This document shows, one piece after another, positions 24,105 through 30,590 of a stretch of 34,899 nucleotides of DNA. Position numbers and translations under genes: made by a program. The first letter of the stretch is position 1. Each line of letters starts with the position of its first letter. The notes under the pieces were generated by a model. It worked only from the letters and a program-made list of their open reading frames with translations. It made no database searches and was not told the origin of the DNA. This stretch comes from Candidatus Falkowiibacteriota bacterium (lineage in GTDB: Bacteria; Patescibacteriota; Patescibacteriia; Patescibacteriales; VMTK01). The stretch is from positions 1-34,899 of the forward strand of contig VMTK01000021.1 of assembly GCA_013791585.1 (NCBI GenBank), read 5' to 3'.

Positions 24105-24188
24105 ATGATCATCACACTCGGCATAATAATCTTCCTTCTCTTAATCGGCGCCTTGATCATAGGCGCGAGAGAAGACAGGAAAAAATAA
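24105..24188 (+). CDS. 27-residue single-pass membrane peptide
   Basis: ATG 24105 to TAA 24188 encodes one hydrophobic helix (about residues 2-20: IITLGIIIFLLLIGALIIG) followed by a charged tail AREDRKK, so the C-terminus faces the cytosol. It ends four bases before the tspO ATG, which suggests translational coupling and a possible function with TspO. The near-ideal membrane-helix and charge pattern argues for a real gene despite its length. Confidence 0.55.
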   Translation: MIITLGIIIFLLLIGALIIGAREDRKK

Positions 24189-24192
24189 ACAT

Positions 24193-24588
24193 ATGAACAA
24201 TTATGATTGGTATTCACAATTAATAAAACCATTATGGTCGCCGCCATCATGGCTTTTCGGTCCGGTTTGGACATTCCTTTATGTTTTAATCGCGATATCT
24301 TTCGGCAAGGTTTTTTTGATGGCATGGCAAAAAAAGATCGCTTTCGCGGTTGCTCTGCCGTTTATTTTGAATCTGATTTTCAATTTTGCTTTTACGCCTT
24401 TGCAGTTCGGGCTCAAAAACAATATTTTAGCGGCGATTGATATTATCCTTGTTCTGGGCACGCTTATCTGGGCAATGGCGGCAATTTATCCCCGCGCGCG
24501 ATGGATCGCTTTTATGCAAATTCCATATTTGCTGTGGGTTTTATTTGCGACGGTTCTGCAGCTGAATATTACTTATCTGAATTATTAA
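24193..24588 (+). CDS. tspO: TspO/MBR family tryptophan-rich sensory protein
   Basis: 131 residues, slightly short for TspO (about 150-160). Hallmarks are WYSQLIKPLWSPPSWLFGPVWTFLY at the start (residues 6-30), LNLIFNFAFTPLQFGL in the third helix, and the end PYLLWVLFATVLQLNITYLN. Five membrane helices are expected. The family binds porphyrins and cholesterol-like ligands and is linked to stress and tetrapyrrole handling. In an organism with reduced metabolism the ligand may come from a host or from the environment, which is an inference. It follows the 27-residue membrane peptide by four bases and precedes another small membrane protein. Confidence 0.93.
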   Translation: MNNYDWYSQLIKPLWSPPSWLFGPVWTFLYVLIAISFGKVFLMAWQKKIAFAVALPFILNLIFNFAFTPLQFGLKNNILAAIDIILVLGTLIWAMAAIYPRARWIAFMQIPYLLWVLFATVLQLNITYLNY

Positions 24589-24619
24589 TTATAATTTAGT
24601 GTTTCAATTTTTTTAAAAT

Positions 24620-25012
24620 ATGAAATATCATACTAGCAACAAGTATTATCGCTGGCTAATATTTTTTATCGGGATAATCGCCACTCTGGCTTATCGGATA
24701 ATAATTATTTTAAATTATTACAGCAGTTTGCTCGTGGCAATATCATGGTATATCGGCACGATTGGTTTTATCTGGTATTTCGCGCATCGCTATAGAGTGC
24801 AGAATCATTACGCCAACCTTATCGCGGATAAAAAATTGCCTGAAAAAATTTGTGAGAATAAATTAACAAAAGATGATTGCGACGCTTTGCTGTATATTTT
24901 AAAAAGCATCAGCTCAAGCAAAGCGAAATGGAATTCTATCGCGATCTTTATTCTCTCGGCGGCCGCTCTGGCATACGCGGTAGTAGTTGACATTATAAAG
25001 CTGATTGATTAA
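24620..25012 (+). CDS. Small membrane protein, hypothetical
   Basis: 130 residues; no family recognised. Three membrane segments are visible: about 11-32, 37-54 and 106-126. Between the second and third lies a soluble part of about 50 residues (KKLPEKICENKLTKDDCDALLYILK) with two Cys. It starts 31 bases after tspO and is followed by a strong terminator, so it may close the tspO transcription unit. No functional residues stand out. Confidence 0.8.
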   Translation: MKYHTSNKYYRWLIFFIGIIATLAYRIIIILNYYSSLLVAISWYIGTIGFIWYFAHRYRVQNHYANLIADKKLPEKICENKLTKDDCDALLYILKSISSSKAKWNSIAIFILSAAALAYAVVVDIIKLID

Positions 25013-25040
25013 TGGCTCGTGAGGAAAATAATTTTTTCAT

Positions 25041-25072
25041 AAAGCGGATAAAAAATCCGCTTTTTGTTTTTT
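25041..25072 (+). terminator. Intrinsic terminator after the tspO unit
   Basis: A 9-bp stem joins 25041-25049 (AAAGCGGAT) and 25055-25063, with loop AAAAA, followed by TTGTTTTTTT. Confidence 0.88.
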
Positions 25073-25100
25073 TAAAGACAGTAGTCGCTCGGCATTTGTC

Positions 25101-25130
25101 TTACTTTAATATTTGTGATAATGTTAGAAT
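25101..25130 (+). promoter_or_regulatory. Promoter of the basic mini-protein gene
   Basis: TTACTT (25101-25106), 18-base spacer, and an extended -10 TG-T-TAGAAT (25122-25130). It matches the TGnTAnAnT pattern of other promoters in the window. Confidence 0.55.
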
Positions 25131-25159
25131 AGCTTAATTTTATACTCTAAAATATTCAT

Positions 25160-25282
25160 ATGGCAAAAAGAAGCACCGGGGTTGGGAAGAAGAAAAAAGC
25201 GCATTCCCACAAAACCGCCAAGCGGCTTGAAATCAAGCGGATTATGCTTGAGAAAAAAGCCGACAAAAAAAAGCATAAATAA
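25160..25282 (+). CDS. 40-residue highly basic protein
   Basis: ATG 25160 to TAA 25282. Of 40 residues, 19 are Lys, Arg or His counted by eye in the sequence MAKRSTGVGKKKKAHSHKTA and its continuation, with one amphipathic helix (RLEIKRIMLEKK). Such composition is typical of small ribosome- or RNA-associated proteins, but I cannot name a family. It has a promoter with an extended -10 and is followed six bases later by a highly structured RNA segment that may be its 3' untranslated region and terminator. Confidence 0.65.
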   Translation: MAKRSTGVGKKKKAHSHKTAKRLEIKRIMLEKKADKKKHK

Positions 25283-25287
25283 AGTTT

Positions 25288-25390
25288 ACCCCGCGCAAAG
25301 AATGCCTTTAACAAAGTCGGAAGGTTAAATAGTCCGTTGCGGTTGGCGGAATAATGCCGCCAACCGCAATAAATTTTGTGCGGGGTTTTT
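25288..25390 (+). ncRNA. Candidate structured RNA with nested stems and terminator-like end
   Basis: The outer stem pairs 25288-25299 (ACCCCGCGCAAA) with 25375-25386, 12 pairs with one G-U. Inside are a 6-bp hairpin (25307-25312 with 25324-25329) and a perfect 13-bp hairpin (TTGCGGTTGGCGG, 25337-25349, with 25357-25369). The closing strand ends in GGGGTTTTT (25382-25390). The nested stems far exceed what an intrinsic terminator needs. It may be a small RNA released from, or the 3' end of, the basic mini-protein message. The gap 25283-25568 also holds a second terminator, the first 37-bp repeat and a promoter. Confidence 0.5.
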
Positions 25391-25422
25391 GGCAAATATG
25401 TCTGATAGGCAGGCAGATTTTA

Positions 25423-25457
25423 AAGCAGCCTACTGTTTTGGCGGGCTGTTTTGTTTT
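25423..25457 (+). terminator. Probable second terminator
   Basis: AAGCAGCC (25423-25430) pairs with GGCTGTTT (25444-25451) with one G-U pair, followed by TTGTTTT. Confidence 0.6.
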
Positions 25458-25463
25458 GCCATG

Positions 25464-25500
25464 AACGCCGCATGAAATTGACTTAAGGCAAGAAAATTTG
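25464..25500 (+). repeat. 37-bp direct repeat, copy 1 (left flank of cassette 2)
   Basis: These 37 bases (beginning AACGCCGCATGAAATTGACT) are identical to 26031-26067, 567 bases downstream. The last three bases overlap the -35 box of the promoter that reads into the small gene at 25569. Confidence 0.95.
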
Positions 25501-25526
25501 ACAAAAAATATAGTTTGTGCTATATT
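25498..25526 (+). promoter_or_regulatory. Consensus promoter of the small cassette 2 gene
   Basis: TTGACA (25498-25503), 17 bases, TATATT (25521-25526). The start is expected near 25533, giving a 36-base leader that ends in the strong Shine-Dalgarno AGGAGG (25555-25560). Confidence 0.88.
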
Positions 25527-25568
25527 TTAGTATTGAAAGCATAATCTTTACAATAGGAGGAGAGAAAA

Positions 25569-25760
25569 ATGAAAAGAAAGAGAAAACTGGAAGTTGTCAT
25601 TACTGGAATACCGCAAGAATGGATATGTCCGGTAAGGATACAAGAGTTGGAAGAGAAAAAAATCCCATATTTTCTCAGGGGTGGTTCTTTTGAGATTGTT
25701 CTTGAAAATCCCGAATTGGCCACAGAGCTTTTAAAAAAGGAATGTCATTTTCTTCTTTAG
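25569..25760 (+). CDS. Cassette 2: 63-residue hypothetical protein
   Basis: 63 residues from ATG 25569, with AGGAGG eight bases upstream, one of only three strong Shine-Dalgarno sequences seen here. A basic N-terminus (MKRKRKLEVVITGIPQEW) is followed by CPVRIQELEEKKIPYFLRGG, a strand (FEIVLE) and a helix (PELATELLKK). The order beta-alpha-beta-alpha suggests a small ferredoxin-like or swapped-hairpin fold, which is only a guess. The gene has a consensus promoter, a strong terminator 29 bases after its stop, and lies between two identical 37-bp repeats. Function unknown. Confidence 0.75.
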   Translation: MKRKRKLEVVITGIPQEWICPVRIQELEEKKIPYFLRGGSFEIVLENPELATELLKKECHFLL

Positions 25761-25788
25761 CCAATTTAGCCAAGAAAAATTTTGAGTG

Positions 25789-25818
25789 GGAGGTTATCTT
25801 AGAATAACCTCCTTTTTT
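25789..25818 (+). terminator. Intrinsic terminator of cassette 2
   Basis: A 9-bp stem GGAGGTTAT (25789-25797) with ATAACCTCC (25804-25812), loop CTTAGA, then six Ts. Confidence 0.92.
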
Positions 25819-25915
25819 ATATCACTAAACAAGTTCTAACGTTGTTTGGTTCGCAAAGCAAAAATAAAAAAATCGTTGAATAAGCGGTTTTTTTGTTTTT
25901 AGTTAATTCTCAAGT

Positions 25916-25945
25916 TGATTTTTAAATTGGAAATATGGTAAAGCG
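25916..25945 (+). promoter_or_regulatory. Diverged third copy of the TTGATTT-type promoter element
   Basis: TTGATT (25916-25921), 18 bases, then ATATGGTAAAGC. Aligned with 12306-12335, 21 of 30 positions agree, mainly in the two boxes and the GAAA-x-ATGGTA segment. It lies in the 494-base gap 25761-26254, which otherwise contains the cassette terminator, repeat copy 2, another promoter and an 8-bp array. Confidence 0.4.
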
Positions 25946-26030
25946 TGAACATGTAATAAGAATGTAGAAAAATTATATTTTATATTGTTTTTATAAAAAA
26001 ATTAGCTTTATTTTGGCTTTGGACGGTTTT

Positions 26031-26067
26031 AACGCCGCATGAAATTGACTTAAGGCAAGAAAATTTG
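26031..26067 (+). repeat. 37-bp direct repeat, copy 2 (right flank of cassette 2)
   Basis: Identical to 25464-25500. In this copy the internal TTGACT and the following 17 bases lead directly to a TATACT box, so the repeat carries part of a working promoter. Confidence 0.95.
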
Positions 26068-26073
26068 TATACT
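26045..26073 (+). promoter_or_regulatory. Promoter upstream of rlmN
   Basis: TTGACT (26045-26050), 17 bases, TATACT (26068-26073). The leader to rlmN is about 175 bases and contains an 8-bp tandem array. Confidence 0.7.
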
Positions 26074-26114
26074 GACACCATGTAATTTATATTCATTGAT
26101 TAAATTAAAAGAAA

Positions 26115-26178
26115 GCTAAATTGCTAAATTGCTAAATTGTTTAATGTCAGCAATTTAACAATGTAACAATTTAACAAT
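26115..26178 (+). repeat. 8-bp tandem array with inverted counterpart in the rlmN leader
   Basis: GCTAAATT occurs three times in tandem (26115-26138). CAATTTAACAA and related words follow at 26150-26178 and are imperfect reverse complements, so the segment can fold into a long AT-rich hairpin. Confidence 0.75.
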
Positions 26179-26254
26179 ACTTGCGAGGATTTTTCAAACA
26201 GGCGCAATAATGATATTTAAATATTTAGTATTCAAATGCGTAACCCCTGAATTT

Positions 26255-27301
26255 ATGGAAATCAAAGAAATAAATGAATTTTTAAAAAACAACAATCTGC
26301 CGGAATATAGGTTGAAGCAGATTATTAAAGCCGTTTACAGGGACGGTGTTTCTTGTTTCTCTGAAATCACAACCATTCCCAAAGAGCTAAGGGAAAAAAT
26401 GGGCAAGGAAATAAAAATATTGTCTTTTAAAGCTGAGAATGTTTTGGAAGCGTCCAACAAAAAATCTTTTAAAGCTTTGTTGAAATTAGCCGACGGCAAT
26501 TATATTGAAACAGTATTATTGAGCCCGTTAAGCGATCATTGGTCGGCCTGCGTATCATCTCAGGCAGGCTGCTCTTTGGGCTGCAAATTTTGCGCGACCG
26601 GCAATTCAGGGTTTAAAAGAAATTTAACCAACGAAGAAATAACCGATCAGATATTATTCTGGAAGCAATTCATTAAAAAGAATAATTTAGCCGGCAGTTT
26701 TCACGGCATAGTGTTTATGGGCATGGGCGAGCCGTTTATGAATTATGAAGCGGTTGCTAAAAGCATTAAAAGCTTGATGGATGCAGGATTATTCAATTTC
26801 GGAGCAAGGCATATTTCCGTGTCCACAGCCGGACTGCCCGAGGGGATTAAGCGTTTGGCTAAAGATTTTCCGCAAGTTAATTTGGCCATATCTTTGGCAA
26901 CGGCCAATGACGAAAAGCGATCCGAACTTATGCCCATAAATAAGGCGCATAAATTAGCGGGCATAAAAAAAGCTTTGGATTATTATTTTAACAGAACCAA
27001 CCGCAAAGTTTTTCTGGAATATATTATGCTGGAAGACGTGAATGACAAGCGGAATGACGCGGATAATCTGATAAAATTTATTAATTCCAATTCAAAGCCT
27101 AATTTGTTGCATGTTAACTTAATCCGTTATAACGCGGCCGTAAGCGGGCTAAAGCCGTCTAAAGATGAAACAGTCAAATGGTTTAAGGAATACTTGGCTA
27201 AAAATAAAATCAGCGCGACTGTCAGAAAAAGCCTGGGCCAAGAGATCCAAGCCGCTTGCGGGCAATTGGCAGGTGAAAACACGAAAACACAAAAACACTA
27301 A
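26255..27301 (+). CDS. rlmN: 23S rRNA (adenine-2503 C2) methyltransferase RlmN
   Basis: 348 residues from ATG 26255, which gives the conventional N-terminus (EIKEINEFLKNNNLPEYRLKQ); an in-frame ATG at 26210 would add 15 unlike residues. The radical-SAM cluster motif is C106-x3-C110-x2-C113. The two catalytic cysteines are C99 (SACVSSQ) and C335 (AACGQL). MGMGEPFMNY and the SVSTAGLP region complete the family pattern. The enzyme methylates A2503 of 23S rRNA (and some tRNAs in other species) by a two-SAM radical mechanism. The last residues (GENTKTQKH) are encoded by the 8-bp repeat array that starts inside the gene, and the stop codon is part of a repeat unit. Confidence 0.95.
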   Translation: MEIKEINEFLKNNNLPEYRLKQIIKAVYRDGVSCFSEITTIPKELREKMGKEIKILSFKAENVLEASNKKSFKALLKLADGNYIETVLLSPLSDHWSACVSSQAGCSLGCKFCATGNSGFKRNLTNEEITDQILFWKQFIKKNNLAGSFHGIVFMGMGEPFMNYEAVAKSIKSLMDAGLFNFGARHISVSTAGLPEGIKRLAKDFPQVNLAISLATANDEKRSELMPINKAHKLAGIKKALDYYFNRTNRKVFLEYIMLEDVNDKRNDADNLIKFINSNSKPNLLHVNLIRYNAAVSGLKPSKDETVKWFKEYLAKNKISATVRKSLGQEIQAACGQLAGENTKTQKH

Positions 27302-27610
27302 AACACAAAAACGCTAAAACACTCGGCTTCGCCTCAAAACACAAAAACACGAAAACACAAAAACACGAAAACACTCGGCTTTGCCTTAAAACACTAAAAC
27401 ACGAAAACACTAAAACACGAAAACACTCGGCTTTGCCTCAAAACACTAAAACACAAAAACACGAAAACACTAAAACATTCGGCTTTGCCTCAAAACACGA
27501 AAACACGAAAACACTCGGCTTTGCCTTAAAACACGAAAACACGAAAACACTAAAACACGAAAACACTCGGCTTTGCCTCAAAACACGAAAACACGAAAAC
27601 ACGAAAACAC
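27275..27610 (+). repeat. 8-bp period minisatellite (AAAACACN) with interspersed 12-mers
   Basis: The array is built of units NAAAACAC (N = G, T, A), about 30 in total, interrupted six times by a 12-base word CGGCTTTGCCTC or close variants (near 27324, 27376, 27426, 27479, 27515 and 27569). It starts inside the rlmN coding region, supplies its stop codon, and fills most of the 435-base gap 27302-27736. Reading frames through it give only low-complexity peptides (KHENTKT, CFCVFVF). Confidence 0.95.
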
Positions 27611-27640
27611 GGGAATAATTTAGCAATATAACCATTGCCT

Positions 27641-27712
27641 CGCCACAGTCTCCCGAAGGGGACTGTGGCGGTAAGCAGGCAAGCCGTCGCAGTCCTCTGC
27701 GGAGAGACTGCG
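27641..27712. repeat. Pair of REP-like GC-rich palindromes
   Basis: First hairpin: CGCCACAGTC (27641-27650) with GACTGTGGCG (27661-27670). Second hairpin: CGCAGTC (27688-27694) with GACTGCG (27706-27712). Both share the CAGTC/GACTG core and lie in tandem 24 bases before the exonuclease gene, unlike the AT-rich surroundings. Confidence 0.8.
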
Positions 27713-27736
27713 GCGCGGCAGAAAGAATATTAAATT

Positions 27737-28306
27737 ATGTTTTTATTTTTTGACACTGAAACAACAGGACTGCCGAAAAATTGGCAAGCCCCGCTTGATG
27801 ATTTGAATAATTGGCCGCGGCTGGTTCAGCTGGCTTGGCTTTTTGTTGATGAAGCAGGCAAGGAGATTGATGGAAAAAATCAAATTATCAAGCCGGAAGG
27901 GTTTGAAATTCCCGAAGGCGCGTCAGCCGTGCACGGCATTACCACGGCCAGAGCCGAGGAAGAGGGGATTTTGCTTGATGAAGCGCTGTTTGAATTCGCG
28001 AAAGCCATTGAAAATTCCCGAATATTAGTCGCGCACAATATGAGCTTTGACGAGAAAATAATGGGAGCGGAATTTTTAAGAAAAGAAATCAACAGTAAGC
28101 TTTTTGATCGCTTTAAGATCTGCACCATGCATGGCTCTGCGAATTTTTGCAAGATTGAGAACGGGTTCGGGTATAAATGGCCTAAACTGATTGAATTGCA
28201 TGAAAAATTGTTTGACAGCGGTTTTGACGGAGCGCATGACGCCTTGGCTGATGTAAGGGCCTGCGCCAGATGTTTTTTTGAGTTGAAGGATAGGGGAGTG
28301 ATATAA
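27737..28306 (+). CDS. DnaQ-type 3'-5' exonuclease (DEDDh)
   Basis: 189 residues forming one RNase H-like exonuclease domain. Exo I is FD6TE8TTGLP, Exo II HNMSFD105, Exo III H167DALAD172, so all five metal and catalytic residues are present. A short insert (about residues 15-25, NWQAPLDDLNNW) after Exo I is seen in many stand-alone members. It could serve as a proofreading subunit, in repair, or in RNA trimming; the lack of an attached polymerase or UvrC-like domain leaves this open. The gene stands alone after the repeat region and shares a bidirectional terminator with typA, which is transcribed towards it. Confidence 0.9.
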   Translation: MFLFFDTETTGLPKNWQAPLDDLNNWPRLVQLAWLFVDEAGKEIDGKNQIIKPEGFEIPEGASAVHGITTARAEEEGILLDEALFEFAKAIENSRILVAHNMSFDEKIMGAEFLRKEINSKLFDRFKICTMHGSANFCKIENGFGYKWPKLIELHEKLFDSGFDGAHDALADVRACARCFFELKDRGVI

Positions 28307-28310
28307 TAAA

Positions 28311-28350
28311 AAATGCAGGGGCAGAACAATGTTCTGCCCCCGCATTTTTT
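28311..28350. terminator. Bidirectional terminator between the exonuclease gene and typA
   Basis: A 17-position stem pairs 28311-28327 with 28331-28347 (one A-C mismatch, GC-rich core GGGGCAGAAC), three-base loop, As on the left and Ts on the right. It serves both convergent genes. Confidence 0.92.
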
Positions 28351-28364
28351 ATTTTAACGAGAAA

Positions 28365-30155
28365 TTATTTGCCCCTGCCCGCTTTGACCCTCGCGTTTTC
28401 AGTTAAGAATTGTTTTCTTAAACGAATATTGTTCGGAGTAATTTCCAAATATTCATCTTCGCTCATAATGCTCATGCCTCTTTCAAGCGACAGCTCCACG
28501 GGCGGCGTTAGATTAATCGCCTCGTCAGCTCCCGAGGAGCGCATATTGCTCATTTGCTTGCCTTTTGTCGGATTTACGGCTAAGTCATTGCCTTTAGCGG
28601 TATTTCCAATAACCATTCCTTCATATACTTCAGTATTGGCGTTGATATATAGGGCTCCTCTGTTTTGCAGATTGAACAGCGAGAAGCCGAGGGCTTTGCC
28701 CGCGGCCATTGAAACCATTGATCCAACATCATGTTTTTTAATATCCCCGACATATGGCTTAAATCCGACAACTCTGGTATACATAATTCCTTCGCCCCGG
28801 GTGTCAACCACAAAGTCATTTCTATAGCCAAGCAATCCTCTGGTTGGAATTTCAAAAATAATTTTTACATTGCCGTGCTCCGGCGCCATCTCAACCAAGC
28901 TGCCGCGCCGGACTGAAAGCTTTTTAATGACAGTTCCGGACATTTTTTCCGGCACATTGATAGTAACTTCTTCAAACGGCTCAAGTTTTTCGCCGGCTTC
29001 TTCTTTAATGATTACATGCGGCTGGGATATTTGCATTTCATAGCCTTCGCGGCGCATATTTTCAAGCAGGATCGCGATATGCATTTCGCCCCTGCCGTAA
29101 ATTTTGTAGCGGTCAACCGCCGAGAAGTTAATCTTTAAGCCGACATTGACTTCCAGCTCTTTTTCCAATCTTTCCTTAAGCTGCCTGTTGGTGACAAATT
29201 TTCCGTCTTTTCCGGCAAAAGGGGAGTTGTTGATCAGCAGGTTCAATGAGATTGTCGGCTCGTCAATATCAATAACCGGCAAAGCTTCTTGCTCCGCGTT
29301 CGCGCAGACAGTTTCCCCGATAAATATATCAGGCAGGCCGGCAACCATTACGATATCGCCGGCGTCAGCCGACTCTACTTCTTTTCTTTTTAAACCTTCA
29401 AAAGTAAATAATTTTGAAATTTTGCCTTCGCGCGTTTCTCCTTTGGCGTCTTTGATAATCACCCGGGAACCGTCTTTTATTTCCCCTTCATAAATTCTGC
29501 CGATTGCAAGCCGTCCCAGGAAATTATCATAAGCAAGATTAAACGGCTGCATGCGCAGAGGTTTATTTCTTGCTTCTTCGCCTGAGGCAATCGGCACTTC
29601 TTTTAGGATTGCATCCAGAAGCGGCGTTAAGTCTTTGGAGTCGTCATTTAAATTTACTTTGGCAATGCCGTTTCTGGCAATGGCGTAAATTGTAATAAAT
29701 TCAAGCTGTTCATCGCTTGCTCCCAAATCAAGAAAAAGTTCGTAAACCATTTCTTTGACAATGTCAGGCCGCGCGGCCGGCTTGTCAATTTTATTAAGCA
29801 CCACAATCGGCTTTAATCCCAGATCAAGCGATTTTTTTAAAACGAATTTTGTCTGGGGCATCGGGCCTTCCTGCGCGTCAACTACCAAAAGCACTGAATC
29901 AATGGAGCGCAAAACGCGCTCCACCTCCGAGCCGAAGTCGGCATGGCCGGGCGTGTCCACGATATTTATTTTTGTGTCTTTGTAGTAGACAGAGGTGTTT
30001 TTTGAATAAATCGTTATGCCTCTTTCTTGTTCAAGCTTATCGCTGTCCATGCTGTCTCCGGCTTCTGACATTCCTGTCTGCTGCATCAGCGCGTCGGTAA
30101 GAGTTGTTTTTCCGTGGTCAACATGGGCGATAATCGCGATATTTCGTATTTCCAT
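28365..30155 (-). CDS. typA: Ribosome-associated GTPase TypA/BipA
   Basis: 596 residues, near the usual 605-615. The translational GTPase domain shows G1 AHVDHGKTT (10-18), the switch region with QERGITI, G3 DTPGH and G4 NKID. The later domains carry TypA-specific segments: YEGMVIGNTAKGNDLAVNP and KQMSNMRSSGADEAINLTPP near the C-terminus. TypA binds the ribosome and matters for 50S assembly and growth at low temperature. It lies beside cspA and deaD, so the region is a cold-response cluster. The gene has a consensus promoter 80 bases upstream and a hairpin with a T-rich tract in its leader; there is no Shine-Dalgarno. Confidence 0.97.
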   Translation of the reverse strand: MEIRNIAIIAHVDHGKTTLTDALMQQTGMSEAGDSMDSDKLEQERGITIYSKNTSVYYKDTKINIVDTPGHADFGSEVERVLRSIDSVLLVVDAQEGPMPQTKFVLKKSLDLGLKPIVVLNKIDKPAARPDIVKEMVYELFLDLGASDEQLEFITIYAIARNGIAKVNLNDDSKDLTPLLDAILKEVPIASGEEARNKPLRMQPFNLAYDNFLGRLAIGRIYEGEIKDGSRVIIKDAKGETREGKISKLFTFEGLKRKEVESADAGDIVMVAGLPDIFIGETVCANAEQEALPVIDIDEPTISLNLLINNSPFAGKDGKFVTNRQLKERLEKELEVNVGLKINFSAVDRYKIYGRGEMHIAILLENMRREGYEMQISQPHVIIKEEAGEKLEPFEEVTINVPEKMSGTVIKKLSVRRGSLVEMAPEHGNVKIIFEIPTRGLLGYRNDFVVDTRGEGIMYTRVVGFKPYVGDIKKHDVGSMVSMAAGKALGFSLFNLQNRGALYINANTEVYEGMVIGNTAKGNDLAVNPTKGKQMSNMRSSGADEAINLTPPVELSLERGMSIMSEDEYLEITPNNIRLRKQFLTENARVKAGRGK

Positions 30156-30162
30156 AGGATTT

Positions 30163-30199
30163 AAAATTTAAAAAAATTAAAACCGCCTTTCAAAAGCGG
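30163..30199 (-). promoter_or_regulatory. Attenuator-like hairpin in the typA leader
   Basis: On the minus strand CCGC-TTTTGAAAG-GCGG (30199-30183), with inner T-A pairs, is followed by TTTTAATTTTTTT. It stands between the typA promoter and its ATG, so it could end transcription early or be melted under some condition. Confidence 0.5.
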
Positions 30200-30237
30200 A
30201 CAAATGGCTTTGAGTTAGATTTTGCCTTGCATATCTA

Positions 30238-30266
30238 TTTATACTACAAATTTTTTGAAATGTCAA
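30238..30266 (-). promoter_or_regulatory. Consensus promoter of typA
   Basis: On the minus strand TTGACA (30266-30261), 17 bases, TATAAA (30243-30238). The leader is about 75 bases. Confidence 0.88.
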
Positions 30267-30332
30267 TGGTTGCGACCGCAGGTTCAACAAGCAAGTGCAA
30301 TATCCGTATAACATGAATATATATAGCAAAAC

Positions 30333-30364
30333 AAAAACAGCCCCGAAAACTCGGGGCTGTTTTT
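30333..30364. terminator. Terminator of cspA (bidirectional)
   Basis: A perfect 14-bp stem joins 30333-30346 and 30351-30364 (AAAAACAGCCCCGA) around a four-base loop, with As and Ts at the ends. It follows cspA on the minus strand. Confidence 0.93.
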
Positions 30365-30380
30365 ACTATATAAAAAAGTA

Positions 30381-30575
30381 TTAAGCTTTTTTAACATTGA
30401 CGGCTGCGTTGCCTTTTTCAGTTTTTTCAACCTCAAAAGTAACCGAGTCGCCTTCTCTCAGCTGGTCAAAACTAATGCCATCCAAGTTGTTGGCGTGAAA
30501 AAATAAATCATCAGCGCCTTCTTGAGCGATAAAACCAAAGTTTTTATCAGTCAATTTTTTGATAGTTCCTTTCAT
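30381..30575 (-). CDS. cspA: Cold-shock protein (CspA family)
   Basis: 64 residues, one cold-shock domain. RNP1 is KNFGFI (11-16) and RNP2 is DLFFHA (23-28), the aromatic nucleic-acid-binding surface; ISFDQLREGDSVTFEVE and NAAVNVKKA complete the five-stranded barrel. It binds single-stranded RNA and DNA and melts secondary structure. The message has a long leader (about 120 bases) with a stem, as in known cold-shock genes, and no Shine-Dalgarno. It is divergent from deaD, a helicase that works in the same response. Confidence 0.96.
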   Translation of the reverse strand: MKGTIKKLTDKNFGFIAQEGADDLFFHANNLDGISFDQLREGDSVTFEVEKTEKGNAAVNVKKA

Positions 30576-30590
30576 ATGAATGTAATGTAA

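Noticed and set aside
25398-25475. 25-codon frame between the structured RNA and cassette 2
   Set aside because: It overlaps a terminator hairpin and the direct repeat and shows no conserved-looking pattern.
10651-25840. 14-mer AAACAAGTTCTAAC at 10651-10664 and 25827-25840
   Set aside because: A shared 14-mer is expected by chance in a 35-kb AT-rich sequence, and the surroundings do not align.
27275-27610. Possible CRISPR array
   Set aside because: Units are 8 bp with irregular 12-bp insertions that are all alike; there are no unique spacers, no constant repeat of 24-40 bp and no cas genes.
27433-27635. Reading frames on both strands through the 8-bp array
   Set aside because: They encode only the repeated low-complexity words expected from the array in any frame.
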